From: Dermacentor variabilis | Lineage: Eukaryota; Arthropoda; Arachnida; Ixodida; Ixodidae | Assembly (NCBI RefSeq): GCF_050947875.1 | Contig: NW_027460291.1 | Location: forward strand, 30,503,589 to 30,567,588 | DNA length: 64,000 nucleotides | Direction of reading: 5' to 3' | Shown here: positions 56,195 to 64,000 of the stretch, piece by piece | How positions within the stretch are numbered: position 1 is the first letter of the stretch | Layout of the letters: the number at the start of each line of letters is the position of its first letter | Translations under genes and position numbers: made by a program | Notes under the pieces: model-generated | Told to the model about the DNA's origin: nothing | What the model saw: only the letters and a program-made list of their open reading frames with translations | Database searches by the model: none

Positions 56195-57082
56195 TGTTAA
56201 GCAAGCTCCTGGCATATAGGTTAAGAACTTGTAGGTTGCTATGTGAAGTAAGATAATTTCATCTAGTATTGCGGGGTGACTCATGTGCGTCAGCCTCTGA
56301 CCTGCGGTTGGCTGATTCGATAAGTTTGTTAGTATATCCATCTCAGTGATAACGACGTTGTTGATGAACGCATGCTCAAAGCGTATCTGCAGAGGAGACT
56401 GATCGTTACGAAAGAACGTCGTAGCGTCCCATAGCATCTTACGGAACAGGCGCACCCAGTTCGAAAAGTCATTCCAATTGATGTAGCAAGTGCTTTTGAG
56501 CTTGGGGGAATCCCTGAGTACCTCTATTTCTCATTAAAATTCAGGAACCTAATGATCACAGGACGTGCATTAGTTCCGAAAATGACACGAATTCTGTGCA
56601 ATCTCAATGCCCGGTCACTGAGTTTAAAGTACAGCCGAGAACCACAAAGACACCCTTCGAACGAGGGCTTCGTTGCTTTTGTTTTGCAGTTCAGGTAATC
56701 CATGCAAAATGATGTTATTTCTACGCGCCCGATTTTCCAAATCATCAACGCTCAAAACAAGCTTATGCATTGTGTGAGTGAAGTTATTCCGAAGTTGCTT
56801 ATACTTGAAATTTATGCTTGAGACAGTAGTGTTAACTTGAGACAAAGAACGCGTTTCATTTCTTGTTTGCGCAGAGTTATCTACTGACAGAACAGATTGA
56901 AGGGCGTTCACATGAGATCCCAGCGCCTCGAAATGGGAATCAAGAGACTATCGGAATAACCTAATATCAGAAGACATTTGTTTCTGACCAGCAGGCAGTC
57001 GTGCAAATATGTCGGCAGTTGAAAGTTTGTCGCTATCTACAGTGCAGTCAACATTATAAGTACTTGTTCCAGCCGCATCCAT
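56195..57082 (-). pseudogene. CR1-like LINE ORF1 with coiled coil
   Basis: From the ATG at 57082: MDAAGTSTYNVDCTVDSDKLSTADIFARLPAGQKQ, one stop near 56948, then LQSVLSVDNSAQTRNETRSLSQVNTTVSSINFKYKQLRNNF (heptads), then LVLSVDDLENRARRNNIILHGLPE (56770-56700), the conserved D-L-E-N-R-x-R-R-x-N block of L1/CR1-type ORF1 RNA-binding proteins. C-terminal part VIIRFLNFNEK and, after a frameshift, WVRLFRKMLWDATTFFRND and PLQIRFEHAFINNVV (56455-56370). It precedes the endonuclease as expected. One stop and two shifts. Confidence 0.8.
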
Positions 57083-57814
57083 TCGATCGGGGTTCAGGCT
57101 ATGTCCAGGTCCCGCCCTATTAGCAGTATTGCGAGAGCCAGGATTTGGCTCAATATTTGGCTTAAAAGGAAGCCGCTGAAGCTATTTAGTGCAAGAGAAC
57201 ATAAGCGAAAATTATCAAGGCCATACCATAAAAAATAGATCAACAAGAGCGGACTCTCTTAAAGAGCCCAGCCGCCGAATTGACTGTCGAGCACCAAGCG
57301 GATAGGATTGCGAAAGTCGTGAATTGGCGGCATTAGAAACCAGAGCAATTCTCTTCTGTGTACACATGGCGTAGAAAATACTCGACTTATCCCAAACAAT
57401 GCCACAAAATATGAAAGCATCTGATCTACCCAAGCATTTTCCTTTCTGGGTCACTATTTCCTGCACTTGAAAAGCACAAATACAAGGGTGACTGCGCATT
57501 TCGAAAACCGCTTCGCCGAGGCGATGGTAGGCTACATACACAGAAGTGACCACAACACAGACTCTCAGCCAGACCACGCTAGACGCTGGCAGAATTCCTC
57601 CTACTAGCACTGAATAGAAATGCGCGGGTGTAAATTCTGTTTTCAGTCGTTCAGAAGACAGAATTTTTAAGTTCTTGGTTTTTGAGCTTCTATGCGTTAT
57701 CTTTTGCGCGTTCTGCTGGCGCAAGCAACACACTTCAGTGTTATCACTCCTGGCAATCGCTCGTTGCGTTTTCACAAGCGTGAGAACCGAAACAAGGTTG
57801 ACGCTAGGCCACAA
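57083..57814. other. CR1 5' leader region, no supported gene
   Basis: A 199-codon open frame on the minus strand (57814-57215) has no motif that I recognise. It lies between ORF1 and the tandem monomers to its right, so it is best read as the CR1 5' untranslated region. The segment 57083-57200 continues the leader. Confidence 0.35.
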
Positions 57815-58230
57815 AAAGTGTCACAAACTTGTCCCACAGAGATTCATTACACACCAAACTTTCTTTCTCCCCACGACCAAGCTGCTTTTCGCTAACCGCG
57901 TCACAACGCGAGGTGCGGTGAGCGTGCCTCAAAAGTATCCGAAAAAATAACGAAAATAATTACAATAATGTTCGAGGTCAGACAAACCGACAAAACTTCG
58001 CCAAGATTAAGTACACGCGAAACTAACTGCGTCACAAAAGCGGGTGCGGCGAGCGTGCCAAAAAACTACTAGAAAAAGTTTAAATTATGCTGGGGCTCAT
58101 ACAAAGTGTCGGAAACATCTCCTAGTACGAGTTACTAACTCAAATTACCTACGCCAGGACAACCAATCTGCTTTTCGCAAACTGCGTTGTAACTCTCGGT
58201 TCCGTGCCGTAAAAGCCTAAATTGGTTGAA
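57815..58230 (-). repeat. Three tandem promoter-like monomers upstream of CR1
   Basis: Related segments of about 115-145 bp begin near 57815, 57970 and 58085. Shared blocks are (a)aa(g/a)tgtc(a/g)(c/g)aaac.t.tcc, gctgcttttcgc.aac.gcgt, gcgaggtgcggtgagcgtgcc and a following gaaaaa. Identity is roughly 70-75%. They lie just outside the CR1 5' end on the side of its promoter, as the monomers of mouse L1 do. A promoter role is inferred. Confidence 0.5.
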
Positions 58231-58690
58231 ATGCGTCGCAGACTGTCAAACAGTATTTCTCATCTTGCCGTGGTCCAATAGTGCAGTGGCACCGTGTTGA
58301 AGTGCACAAGCAACGCAAGAATACACCGGGAGCCCAACAAACAGGCTACGTCCAAGAGAAACGGGTCGCCGCACAGGCGAACTTCGCATGTGCCGACGGC
58401 CTCGCTTGCTTCAGTGGCATGTCTGTCGCATGACAGACACGCATATGGTGCGTCTGGCGGGCCGCTAGCTTGTTGCTAGGTAACGCAAGAAAGAGAAGTC
58501 GCAACGTATAAGTTCATTTATACGCATAACTTTTCAGTTCTAGCAGGAAAGAATAAAATAATAAAACGTTGTCTAAATTCATTTGATGTTTTTTTTCGAT
58601 GCTCGCGTCAGCTAACGGATGGGATTAACACTAGGTGTGACGTATTTCCTGTTGGGAGTTTTTGCCGAGTGTTTACTGTTGTTGAATTTC
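58231..58690. other. Unassigned stretch
   Basis: Nothing recognised. GC-rich to 58480, then AT-rich with a T-run at 58589. Confidence 0.35.
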
Positions 58691-58699
58691 TTTCTATAT

Positions 58700-59180
58700 G
58701 GCCATACCTACGAGGGCGAGGGAACAGCAACAGGCAACGGTTATCGCAGCGAATGGAACAAGCGTCTTTAAGGTAACATACCTGCGTGAAAAGAACCGCA
58801 TCAGCATCGTGTATACGTTGCTGCTGCCGGCGCCTTCATACCCAAAGGTACCGACATCACACGGCTGCGGAGTTCGGAACTTGGAAGACCGTAGGGAACG
58901 TAACATACGTTTACGCCCTGTCGATTTTCGGTCAGCAGGATTCCGGCAGGCAGGTTGACGAGCCGAGATTACCTTCAACCGGTGGTACAAGCGTTCTGTT
59001 GTCCAAGGGATTCGAAATGTGCGCGTGCACTCTGGTAGTCGATGCACCAGCGGCCATTGAAGAAACGGGATTCTGCACAGAATGCTCGCTCAGGACCGGA
59101 CGACTAAGGCAGGCAAGAAGCTGCGTGAAAGAAGACGGTTCACCATAGCGTATACGTTGCTGCTGCCTCGCCCACTGATT
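58700..59180. repeat. Partial tandem duplication, ~340 bp apart
   Basis: The block gcgtgaaaagaaccgcatca ... tatacgttgctgctgcc (from 58783) recurs at about 59123 as gcgtgaaagaagacggttca ... tatacgttgctgctgcc. The intervening sequence is open in parts on both strands (for example 58694-59047 minus, with a hydrophobic end TLVPFAAITVACCCSLALVG), without a recognised domain. Confidence 0.4.
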
Positions 59181-59254
59181 ATATTATTGGCAATAGCCAT
59201 CTTTATTTGATAATCGTGGTCCTCGCTCTGGAGGACTGTCTGTCGATTCTTTTA

Positions 59255-59783
59255 CATCAAAAACGCTGCTAGGGAGGAGGAGGAAATCACTTTATTGCGT
59301 GTCGTGCGAGTTGGTGGTGAGGGCCAAAGGCCCCGCCTAGGTGACGGTCAGGAGTTCGTGGGTCCTGGCGGCATCCTCCGCCCGCTGGACGGCCCATAGT
59401 TGATCTTTGAGGGCAGGGCAGAGCAGCGCGGCTTCGCAGCGCGTGCGAAGGCTGTTGATAGAGGCCGCGTTCTCGTTATTTTTATGTATCCCTCGGAATC
59501 GCCATAATATATGCTCCAGAGAGGCTCTGTATTCCCATGTGTTGCATTTGTCCGTTTGATATATATCCGGATATATGATGTGCAAGAGCGCAGGATTCCA
59601 ATACGTCCTCCTGCAAGAAGAATAACATTTGTCTGGGTTCATGACTCATAACTAATGTCCTTGCTGCACTTGTAACATTCTGTTTACGGGCCATGTACTC
59701 AAACTGACGCACCAGCGCAGCTCTGATAAAGCCACATAATGGTCGGTTCATGGTCTGTAGCGTGACGCACATGCTGCTAGTCC
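59255..59783 (-). pseudogene. I-like LINE 3' end
   Basis: C-terminal domain of an I-like LINE polyprotein: in one frame RAALVRQFEYMARKQNV, and in the other CYSSCRRTYWNPALLHIIYPDIYQTDKCNTWEYRASLEHILWRF (normally C..C.....L.H.LW.C), then DQLWAVQRAEDAARTHELLTVT (59403-59337). It is followed by GGGGCCTTTGGCC, CAATAAAGT and a (CCT)n tail (59290-59270). Related to the end of the 8409-10292 protein. 5'-truncated. Confidence 0.85.
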
Positions 59784-60190
59784 TTTAAACGGGCAATTTT
59801 ACTGGTGATTACCACAATACTACAGCCTGGAGTTTCACGGAAACAATTTACAGCGAAACTGTTTACATCTAACCCCTGTATGCATCTACTGCGTGCGTTG
59901 CCGGTGGGGGGGGGGGGGAGGTACCCTGGCTGGCTTACATCCGTATAGGTGATATAAATGCGTGCACCTATCCTCGAGATAGTGCAATACCGTGCATGCA
60001 TTCCTACAGGGGTACTCTGTCCGCCTTTCGCCTGTATAAGGGACAGGAATGTGTGCGCCGATCCCGGAGATTGTGCAATACTGGGCATGCGTTCCAAGGC
60101 GGGGCAGGGGAGTGCCCTATCACGGCGCGTGGACAAGAATGCGTGCACCCAAGCTTCTACTGCCTCCCTAAGATACTTAAAACAGGAATT
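59784..60190. repeat. Short tandem repeat of ~88 bp, upstream of Penelope element
   Basis: A G-run (12 G) at 59907. Then three copies of (g)a(c/t)a(g/a)aatg(c/t)gtgc(a/g)cc(g/t)at at about 59954, 60044 and 60130; the first two continue into gtgcaatac(c/t)g(t/g)gcatgc(a/g)ttcc. Unit about 88-90 bp. Possibly part of the Penelope terminal repeat. Confidence 0.55.
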
Positions 60191-60960
60191 CATATACGCC
60201 ATATAGTAGATTTTGCGTGCTCCCTCCTAGGAGCCCTGTCAACCTACCTTCATAAGATACTCTCTCCTCTCAACGGTAAAACAGAAGCCTCCATTCGCCA
60301 CTCAGGGTACTTCGTGGAAATGGCGTCCAACGGGAGTACTGAGGAAAACGACGACATCATGTCCTTTGATGTGGTTTCTCTCTTCACTAGTGTGTCTGTG
60401 CTCCCCGAGCTTTCTATGACACGCTGTGTGCTCGACCGTCACCCCACACTGAAAGACCACATTCCTCTTTCTATTAATCACATCTGTCCGTTATTTTAAT
60501 TCTGCCTTCCACGCACTTACCTATCAGAAACTAGTTAAACAGACTGCTGGAACTGTTATGGGTACCGCATTCTCGGTCACAGTCGCTGCATTGGCCATGG
60601 AGTACATAGAAAAGCAGGCGCTTTGCACTTTCAGTCCCAAGACGAAAATGTTTGTGTGCAAGGTGGACGATTTTTTTTTTGCCTGGTGAGGTCATCTTAG
60701 GGGGACAATTTGCTCGTGAAATTGAACTCTATAGCCGGCTATACAGTTTACGCTGGAACATGAAAATTCTGGTTCTCTTCCTTTCTTTGATCTCCTCTTG
60801 AAAAGAGAACGACCGAACGTCTTCTTTTCCGGTTTCAGAAAACTGACAAATAGAGGAAGATATACTTCCTGTCATTCTAATCACCCTACCTGCCATAAGT
60901 GTTCCTTTGTCCTAAACTTCGTCAACAGGGCTGAAAGAATGTGCTTGTTCCCACATCTCC
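60160..60960 (+). pseudogene. Penelope-like reverse transcriptase
   Basis: Reads YIRHIVDFACSLLGALSTYLHKILSPL (normally R-P-I-V-D-x-x-x-S-P, 60190-60265), SGYFVEMASNGSTEENDDIMSFDVVSLFTSVSV (60305-60395; S-F-D-V-V-S-L-F-T-N-V-P is the conserved palm block), and [15 protein letters not shown]. After a stop at 60498 the frame changes: [21 protein letters not shown] (60565-60620), [10 protein letters not shown] (60650-60680; normally R-Y-V-D-D). Later pieces LKRERPNVFFSGFRKLTN and RGRYTSCHSNHP. Inactive. Confidence 0.85.
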
Positions 60961-60998
60961 AAAAGAAATGATAGCACTCAGTAATCCGTTACCTTCGG

Positions 60999-61361
60999 AT
61001 GAAAGGTAATACAAAGGCATTTGTTCACCGTGCATTATGCCGACGACAAGAACTAAAGGAAGACGGCGGCTGCTGCACCACCCAGGCCACGGCGCTGTGC
61101 TTCAATACCATACGTTCAAGGCGTCAGCGTGACATTAGCCTTTTGCTACGATGGGCAGGAGTTGATGTCGCTCATAAACCTCTGTCTGCGGTCAGTAGAC
61201 TCCTCCCTTGTCCAAAACACCGTGTTCCTGTCGAAAATGCGCAGGGGATTGCGTACAAGATTACCCCCACCGGATTGCTCCCGTCGTATATAGGCGAGAC
61301 TAAAAACTTCCCGGAAAGAATTCGTCATCGCAAGAATGACCTTTGCCACCTAAACAAATAA
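60999..61361 (+). pseudogene. Penelope-like C-terminal region with GIY-YIG endonuclease
   Basis: 120-codon frame: connector (NTIRSRRQRDISLLLRWAGVDVAHKP), then KHRVPVENAQGIAYKITPTGLLPSYIGETKNFPERIRHRKNDL. The GIY (GIAYKI) and YIG (SYIGET) motifs are separated by 10 residues, and the following Arg-rich helix (RIRHR) is in place. The Cys-rich connector before GIY is reduced to C-P-K-H-R-V-P. Stop at 61359. Later text to 61560 (VEAPFGIFAHPEDGG) is in another frame. Confidence 0.85.
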
Positions 61362-61621
61362 GGCGGTGCTGCGGCAGAATATTGCGAGTTTTTTGACAAC
61401 CAGAATAATTACAACGGTGCGCTGTCGTCTTGGAGAGAGAAAACAGCCACTGGTGGAGGCTCCGTTTGGAATCTTTGCACATCCAGAAGACGGCGGGTAA
61501 CACCAATCGTTGGTCAAGGACACCTCCCGTCACTCACTCCCAAGGCTAAGGACGAGTGTCTGCGCGCCTGGCATAGCGCCGAAAACGCATATAAACACGG
61601 CATGCCTCGCTCCATCTCAAC

Positions 61622-61654
61622 CCTGCAGATGGAGCCGGTCGTCTCCGAAACGTC
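61622..61654 (+). ncRNA. Hammerhead-ribozyme-like motif, copy 1 (degenerate)
   Basis: CTGCAGA, then a GGAG...CTCC stem (61631-61634 with 61643-61646), GAAAC, then GTC. The order matches the core of minimal hammerheads in Penelope terminal repeats (CUGANGA, stem II, GAAA). One core base is altered (C for A at the fourth position), so cleavage is doubtful. Confidence 0.35.
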
Positions 61655-61670
61655 GGGGTTTTTTTAAAAA

Positions 61671-62100
61671 CAAATTTTAGTTGGAGTTTTCCTGCTCTTT
61701 CTTTCCGATAGCACACTGTATTATATTTGGTACGCTGCACTAAGCGGTGATCATCGTTCTTTAGTTCAAAATTTTAAGCCTTCGTAGCTATGTAATTTTT
61801 TCCTCGTTTCATGTGTATTGTACTTGGTCACCCGTTTCAGTGCTTTCACAGGTTGTCATTGCTATGTGAGCCGTGTTCGGTTTGTCTACTGTTCTCTGTA
61901 GTTATTGTAAGGTTTCTACGCATACTAGAATGTCATTGAATCATGATCGATGTGTTCTTTGTCGCAAAATTACAACCTGATTATTATGTAAATCGCGAGC
62001 TGTAAACCTGAAGACGCCGCTTCAGCTCCGAAACGTGGGGTTTTTTAAAAGAAAGTTTTGCTCAATTTTCACTTCTCATTCATTCAAGTTGCCCAAACCA
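61671..62100. other. Penelope downstream non-coding sequence
   Basis: Two segments with a common form, cgaaacgt(c)gggg followed by T6-8 and an A-run, occur at 61646 and 62029, about 380 bp apart, as if the terminal repeat were partly duplicated. No gene. Confidence 0.4.
62008..62036 (+). ncRNA. Hammerhead-ribozyme-like motif, copy 2
   Basis: An exact CTGAAGA (62008-62014), a degenerate stem gccgc/gctcc around ttca, then GAAACGT (62030-62036). It lacks a clear GUC cleavage triplet after the core. Likely decayed. Confidence 0.35.
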
Positions 62101-62980
62101 GGCACATATCCGCCTAATGTTGACATCTGACTGTACTATCAAACTGGCACTAGTAATAACATATAGAAATTGCAACATAATTAAACACATACACCTTTTC
62201 AACAAGAATATCGAAGGTAATAATCACGCCAATAAATATGGAGCCGAAATTTTACCAAAAAAATTTAGGGAGAAAGAAAATATTCACACACGTATATTAG
62301 CAAATTCGAGTATTTGAACTATTAGGTTATGAAAAAATGTATAAGGGTGCGACGACAACGTTCTCCCACACAGGTTGCTAAGTGGAATGCACTGTATTTG
62401 AATCCATGAGAATTGCGTCCCGTTGCCAAGACGCAGGAGTTAGCTAATGTAAGTTCTGGACCTCATGCTTCGACCTTATTATTTCTGTGAACTGTGGCGA
62501 GAAGCTTCAGGAGCCAGTAATACGTAGAGAACTCAGGTGTTCAATAGATAAATTGACCCTCTACGCGTTTATATCACGTATTTCCTTTAAGAGAAAGCTT
62601 GCTTGCAGACATAGGTAGTAATAAATATTCACATGTACGGGAGGGCAAATTGCCTTAGGTTTGGGAACTTTAGGCTTGGGAATATTTTATATAAATTTAT
62701 CAGATTATTTCTTTATGCTTGTCCTTGAAGATGTCGTTTACTGCAGTTAGTAAATTAAAGAAACCTGGCAGTTCATCGATATCCTAGCTAAACGAATTTT
62801 GTGACATATATTTCCGCAATCCTGGCATCAACATCAGACAATCGCTAGCAAAGTTGTTGTTTCAGATCACCAGGATTTTCGTCGCATTTAGTAGGAGGGG
62901 GGAAGAAATCTCTTGTTTGTCCTTGCAGTAATCCCAGAGCAGCAGCTGAAATGCTCCCACTTTTGCTTTTACGTCCCAGT
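62101..62980. other. AT-rich unassigned stretch
   Basis: No gene or named repeat seen. The composition is strongly AT-rich at 62130-62340 and 62560-62830. Confidence 0.45.
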
Positions 62981-62984
62981 TGAA

Positions 62985-63420
62985 AAAAACAACCGAAATT
63001 TCTGTCGCAGCTACAGAGATTTCTGTTACGTCTACCGAAATTTCTGTCGTACGACCGAAGTCCGTGATGTTTCTGCATTTGCAACAGACATTTCTGACGT
63101 TACGATAGAAATTTTTACGTCGCAACAGAAATATTCTGTCGCGAAGACCAAGACCAAGAGCTTCTGTTGCAACATAAACGTTCTGTTGCAACAACATCTT
63201 TCTACCGCGACAGTGATTCTGACGTTACGACCGAAATTCTGACGTCGCAGCAGATACATTCTGTCACAACGACCAAATTTTCGGAAGTCGCAACACAAAC
63301 GCTCTGCCACGACAACAAGAGTTCTGAAGTCGCAACAAGAACTCCCTGTCTCGACGACAGATACTTTCTGTCCTGGCATTAGAAATGTGCCACTTTTTAT
63401 CGCAACGACATAAGTCCTGA
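62985..63420. repeat. Degenerate minisatellite of GTCGCAACAGAAAT-like units
   Basis: About 20 short units, spaced roughly 18-24 bp, of the form ttctg(t/a)cg(t/a)cgcaacagaaa, for example at 62995, 63035, 63085, 63116, 63170, 63210, 63240 and 63300. The unit contains a dyad: TTTCTGTCG and its complement CGACAGAAA. Both strands are open for 70-115 codons, rich in repeated T-E-I-S-V or F-C-R-N motifs, by virtue of the repeat. No protein function is supported. Confidence 0.8.
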
Positions 63421-63424
63421 CGCC

Positions 63425-64000
63425 GCCACAGAAGCGCTTTCCGTCGCGACACTTTAAAATTGTATGTTAGTTCCACATCGGTGGCGTACACTGTACGTTT
63501 CTCTTGCGCAGTATTCATTGGTGCGTTCTCTGAATTGGCTAATGCTGATAGCACCGACACCGGTATTAAAGTCGACGTGGCGCATTGCCGTAATTGTTCC
63601 CTGACAACGAGGCATCAGCAATGCCTGACCGGCCTCCTCAAAATCGGCCGCTGATCAAAATCATAGCATCTGCGGGAATGGCTGCGTATCCATTTTGTTT
63701 CATTTACTAAGATGTGGCCCACAGGGCTGTAGATTTGCTCGTGTCGTTACGCTGACACATTAGTTCATTTCCCAGAAATATTGCATAAGCTTTTGCGAGG
63801 CGGAAAAGAAGTTTTGGGTTGCTCCACAAAGTTGCCAAAAATTTGTCTCGCTCTGGTGGTGGAGCTCTGGCAAAGCGCTCCCGTACGAAAGTGGTATGCT
63901 GGGTAAATGAACATTTTATCCACGAATGTTTATTTAGCTATTTTTCACTGAACACACGAACTATATGCCCACTCAAAGGTGTAAAGAGCGAGAGACAGCT
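63425..64000. other. Unassigned right edge
   Basis: No recognised feature. A 98-codon minus frame begins here and enters the minisatellite; it is not convincing as a gene. Confidence 0.35.

Larger units (their letters stand above)
60160..61670 (+). mobile_element. Penelope-like element, decayed
   Basis: Contains a reverse transcriptase region (60190-60960) and a GIY-YIG endonuclease (61230-61350) in the order typical of Penelope-like elements. It is followed by non-coding sequence with hammerhead-like motifs at 61622-61654 and 62008-62036. At least six stops or frame changes. The 5' end is not defined. Confidence 0.85.

Noticed and set aside
57215..57814. 199-codon open frame on the minus strand
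   Set aside because: No domain, no homologue recognised, and it lies in the probable CR1 5' leader; not supported as a gene.
58694..59047. 117-codon minus frame ending in a hydrophobic segment
   Set aside because: Overlaps a tandem duplication, no recognised domain or signal; the hydrophobic end alone is not enough.
46143..64000. Third sulfatase exon with the G-K-W-H-L-G region
   Set aside because: I searched the translated frames by eye and found no such motif; the gene most likely continues beyond the window.

Overview
The window reads as nuclear DNA of a hard tick (Ixodidae, probably a metastriate genus). The basis is recognition of sequence types: four copies of a tRNA-headed SINE that matches the tick element Ruka, an intron-bearing arylsulfatase gene, and a dense, nested layer of arthropod-type retroelements (I-like, CR1/L2-like, RTE/BovB-like, Ty3/Gypsy, Penelope-like). 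The species cannot be fixed by eye. No rRNA, tRNA gene, CRISPR array or bacterial-style operon is present.

The only host gene I can support is an arylsulfatase-B-like sulfatase on the + strand. One exon (21170-21263) carries a hydrophobic leader and the PPHIIFILADDV metal-binding motif. The next (45983-46142) carries the C-S-P-S-R formylglycine site. The two join in phase 0 across a 24.7 kb intron. The first exon(s) and everything after residue ~85 are not identifiable here, so the gene continues downstream beyond 64000 and probably starts upstream of 21170.

Region 1-6.6 kb: an I-like LINE ORF1 fragment, then an RTE element (-) split by a complete but decayed Gypsy element (-) with 125 bp LTRs and a 6 bp target duplication, itself hit by a Ruka SINE. 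6.6-20.8 kb: an I-like LINE with a long open RT/RNase H frame, a second Ruka, a Penelope (-) remnant hit by a third Ruka, and a 1 kb imperfect array of tRNA B-box-like motifs. 20.8-31.6 kb: a fourth Ruka, sulfatase exon, CR1 and RTE remnants, a Penelope terminal-repeat fragment, and a diverged tandem array split by a 2.8 kb I-like LINE. 31.7-43.4 kb: CR1 fragment, I-like ORF1/ORF2 fragment, a second Gypsy (+), an inverted repeat pair, a LINE whose ORF1 has a coiled coil plus SGNH esterase domain, and an RTE 3' end. 44-51.7 kb: hairpins, sulfatase exon, and an almost full-length I-like LINE. 51.7-58.3 kb: an almost full-length CR1 (-) with tandem 5' monomers, interrupted by a 1.8 kb foldback element with ~540 bp inverted arms built partly of 21 bp tandem repeats. 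58.5-64 kb: tandem repeats, a LINE tail, a Penelope element (+) with GIY-YIG remnant and hammerhead-like motifs, and a dyad-rich minisatellite.

Almost every transposon frame is broken by stops or frameshifts. The best-preserved is the RT/RNase H frame at 8409-10292. The strongest candidates for something undescribed are the foldback element at 53320-55118, the B-box array at 16345-17345, the hammerhead-like motifs, and the dyad-symmetric minisatellite at 62985-63420.
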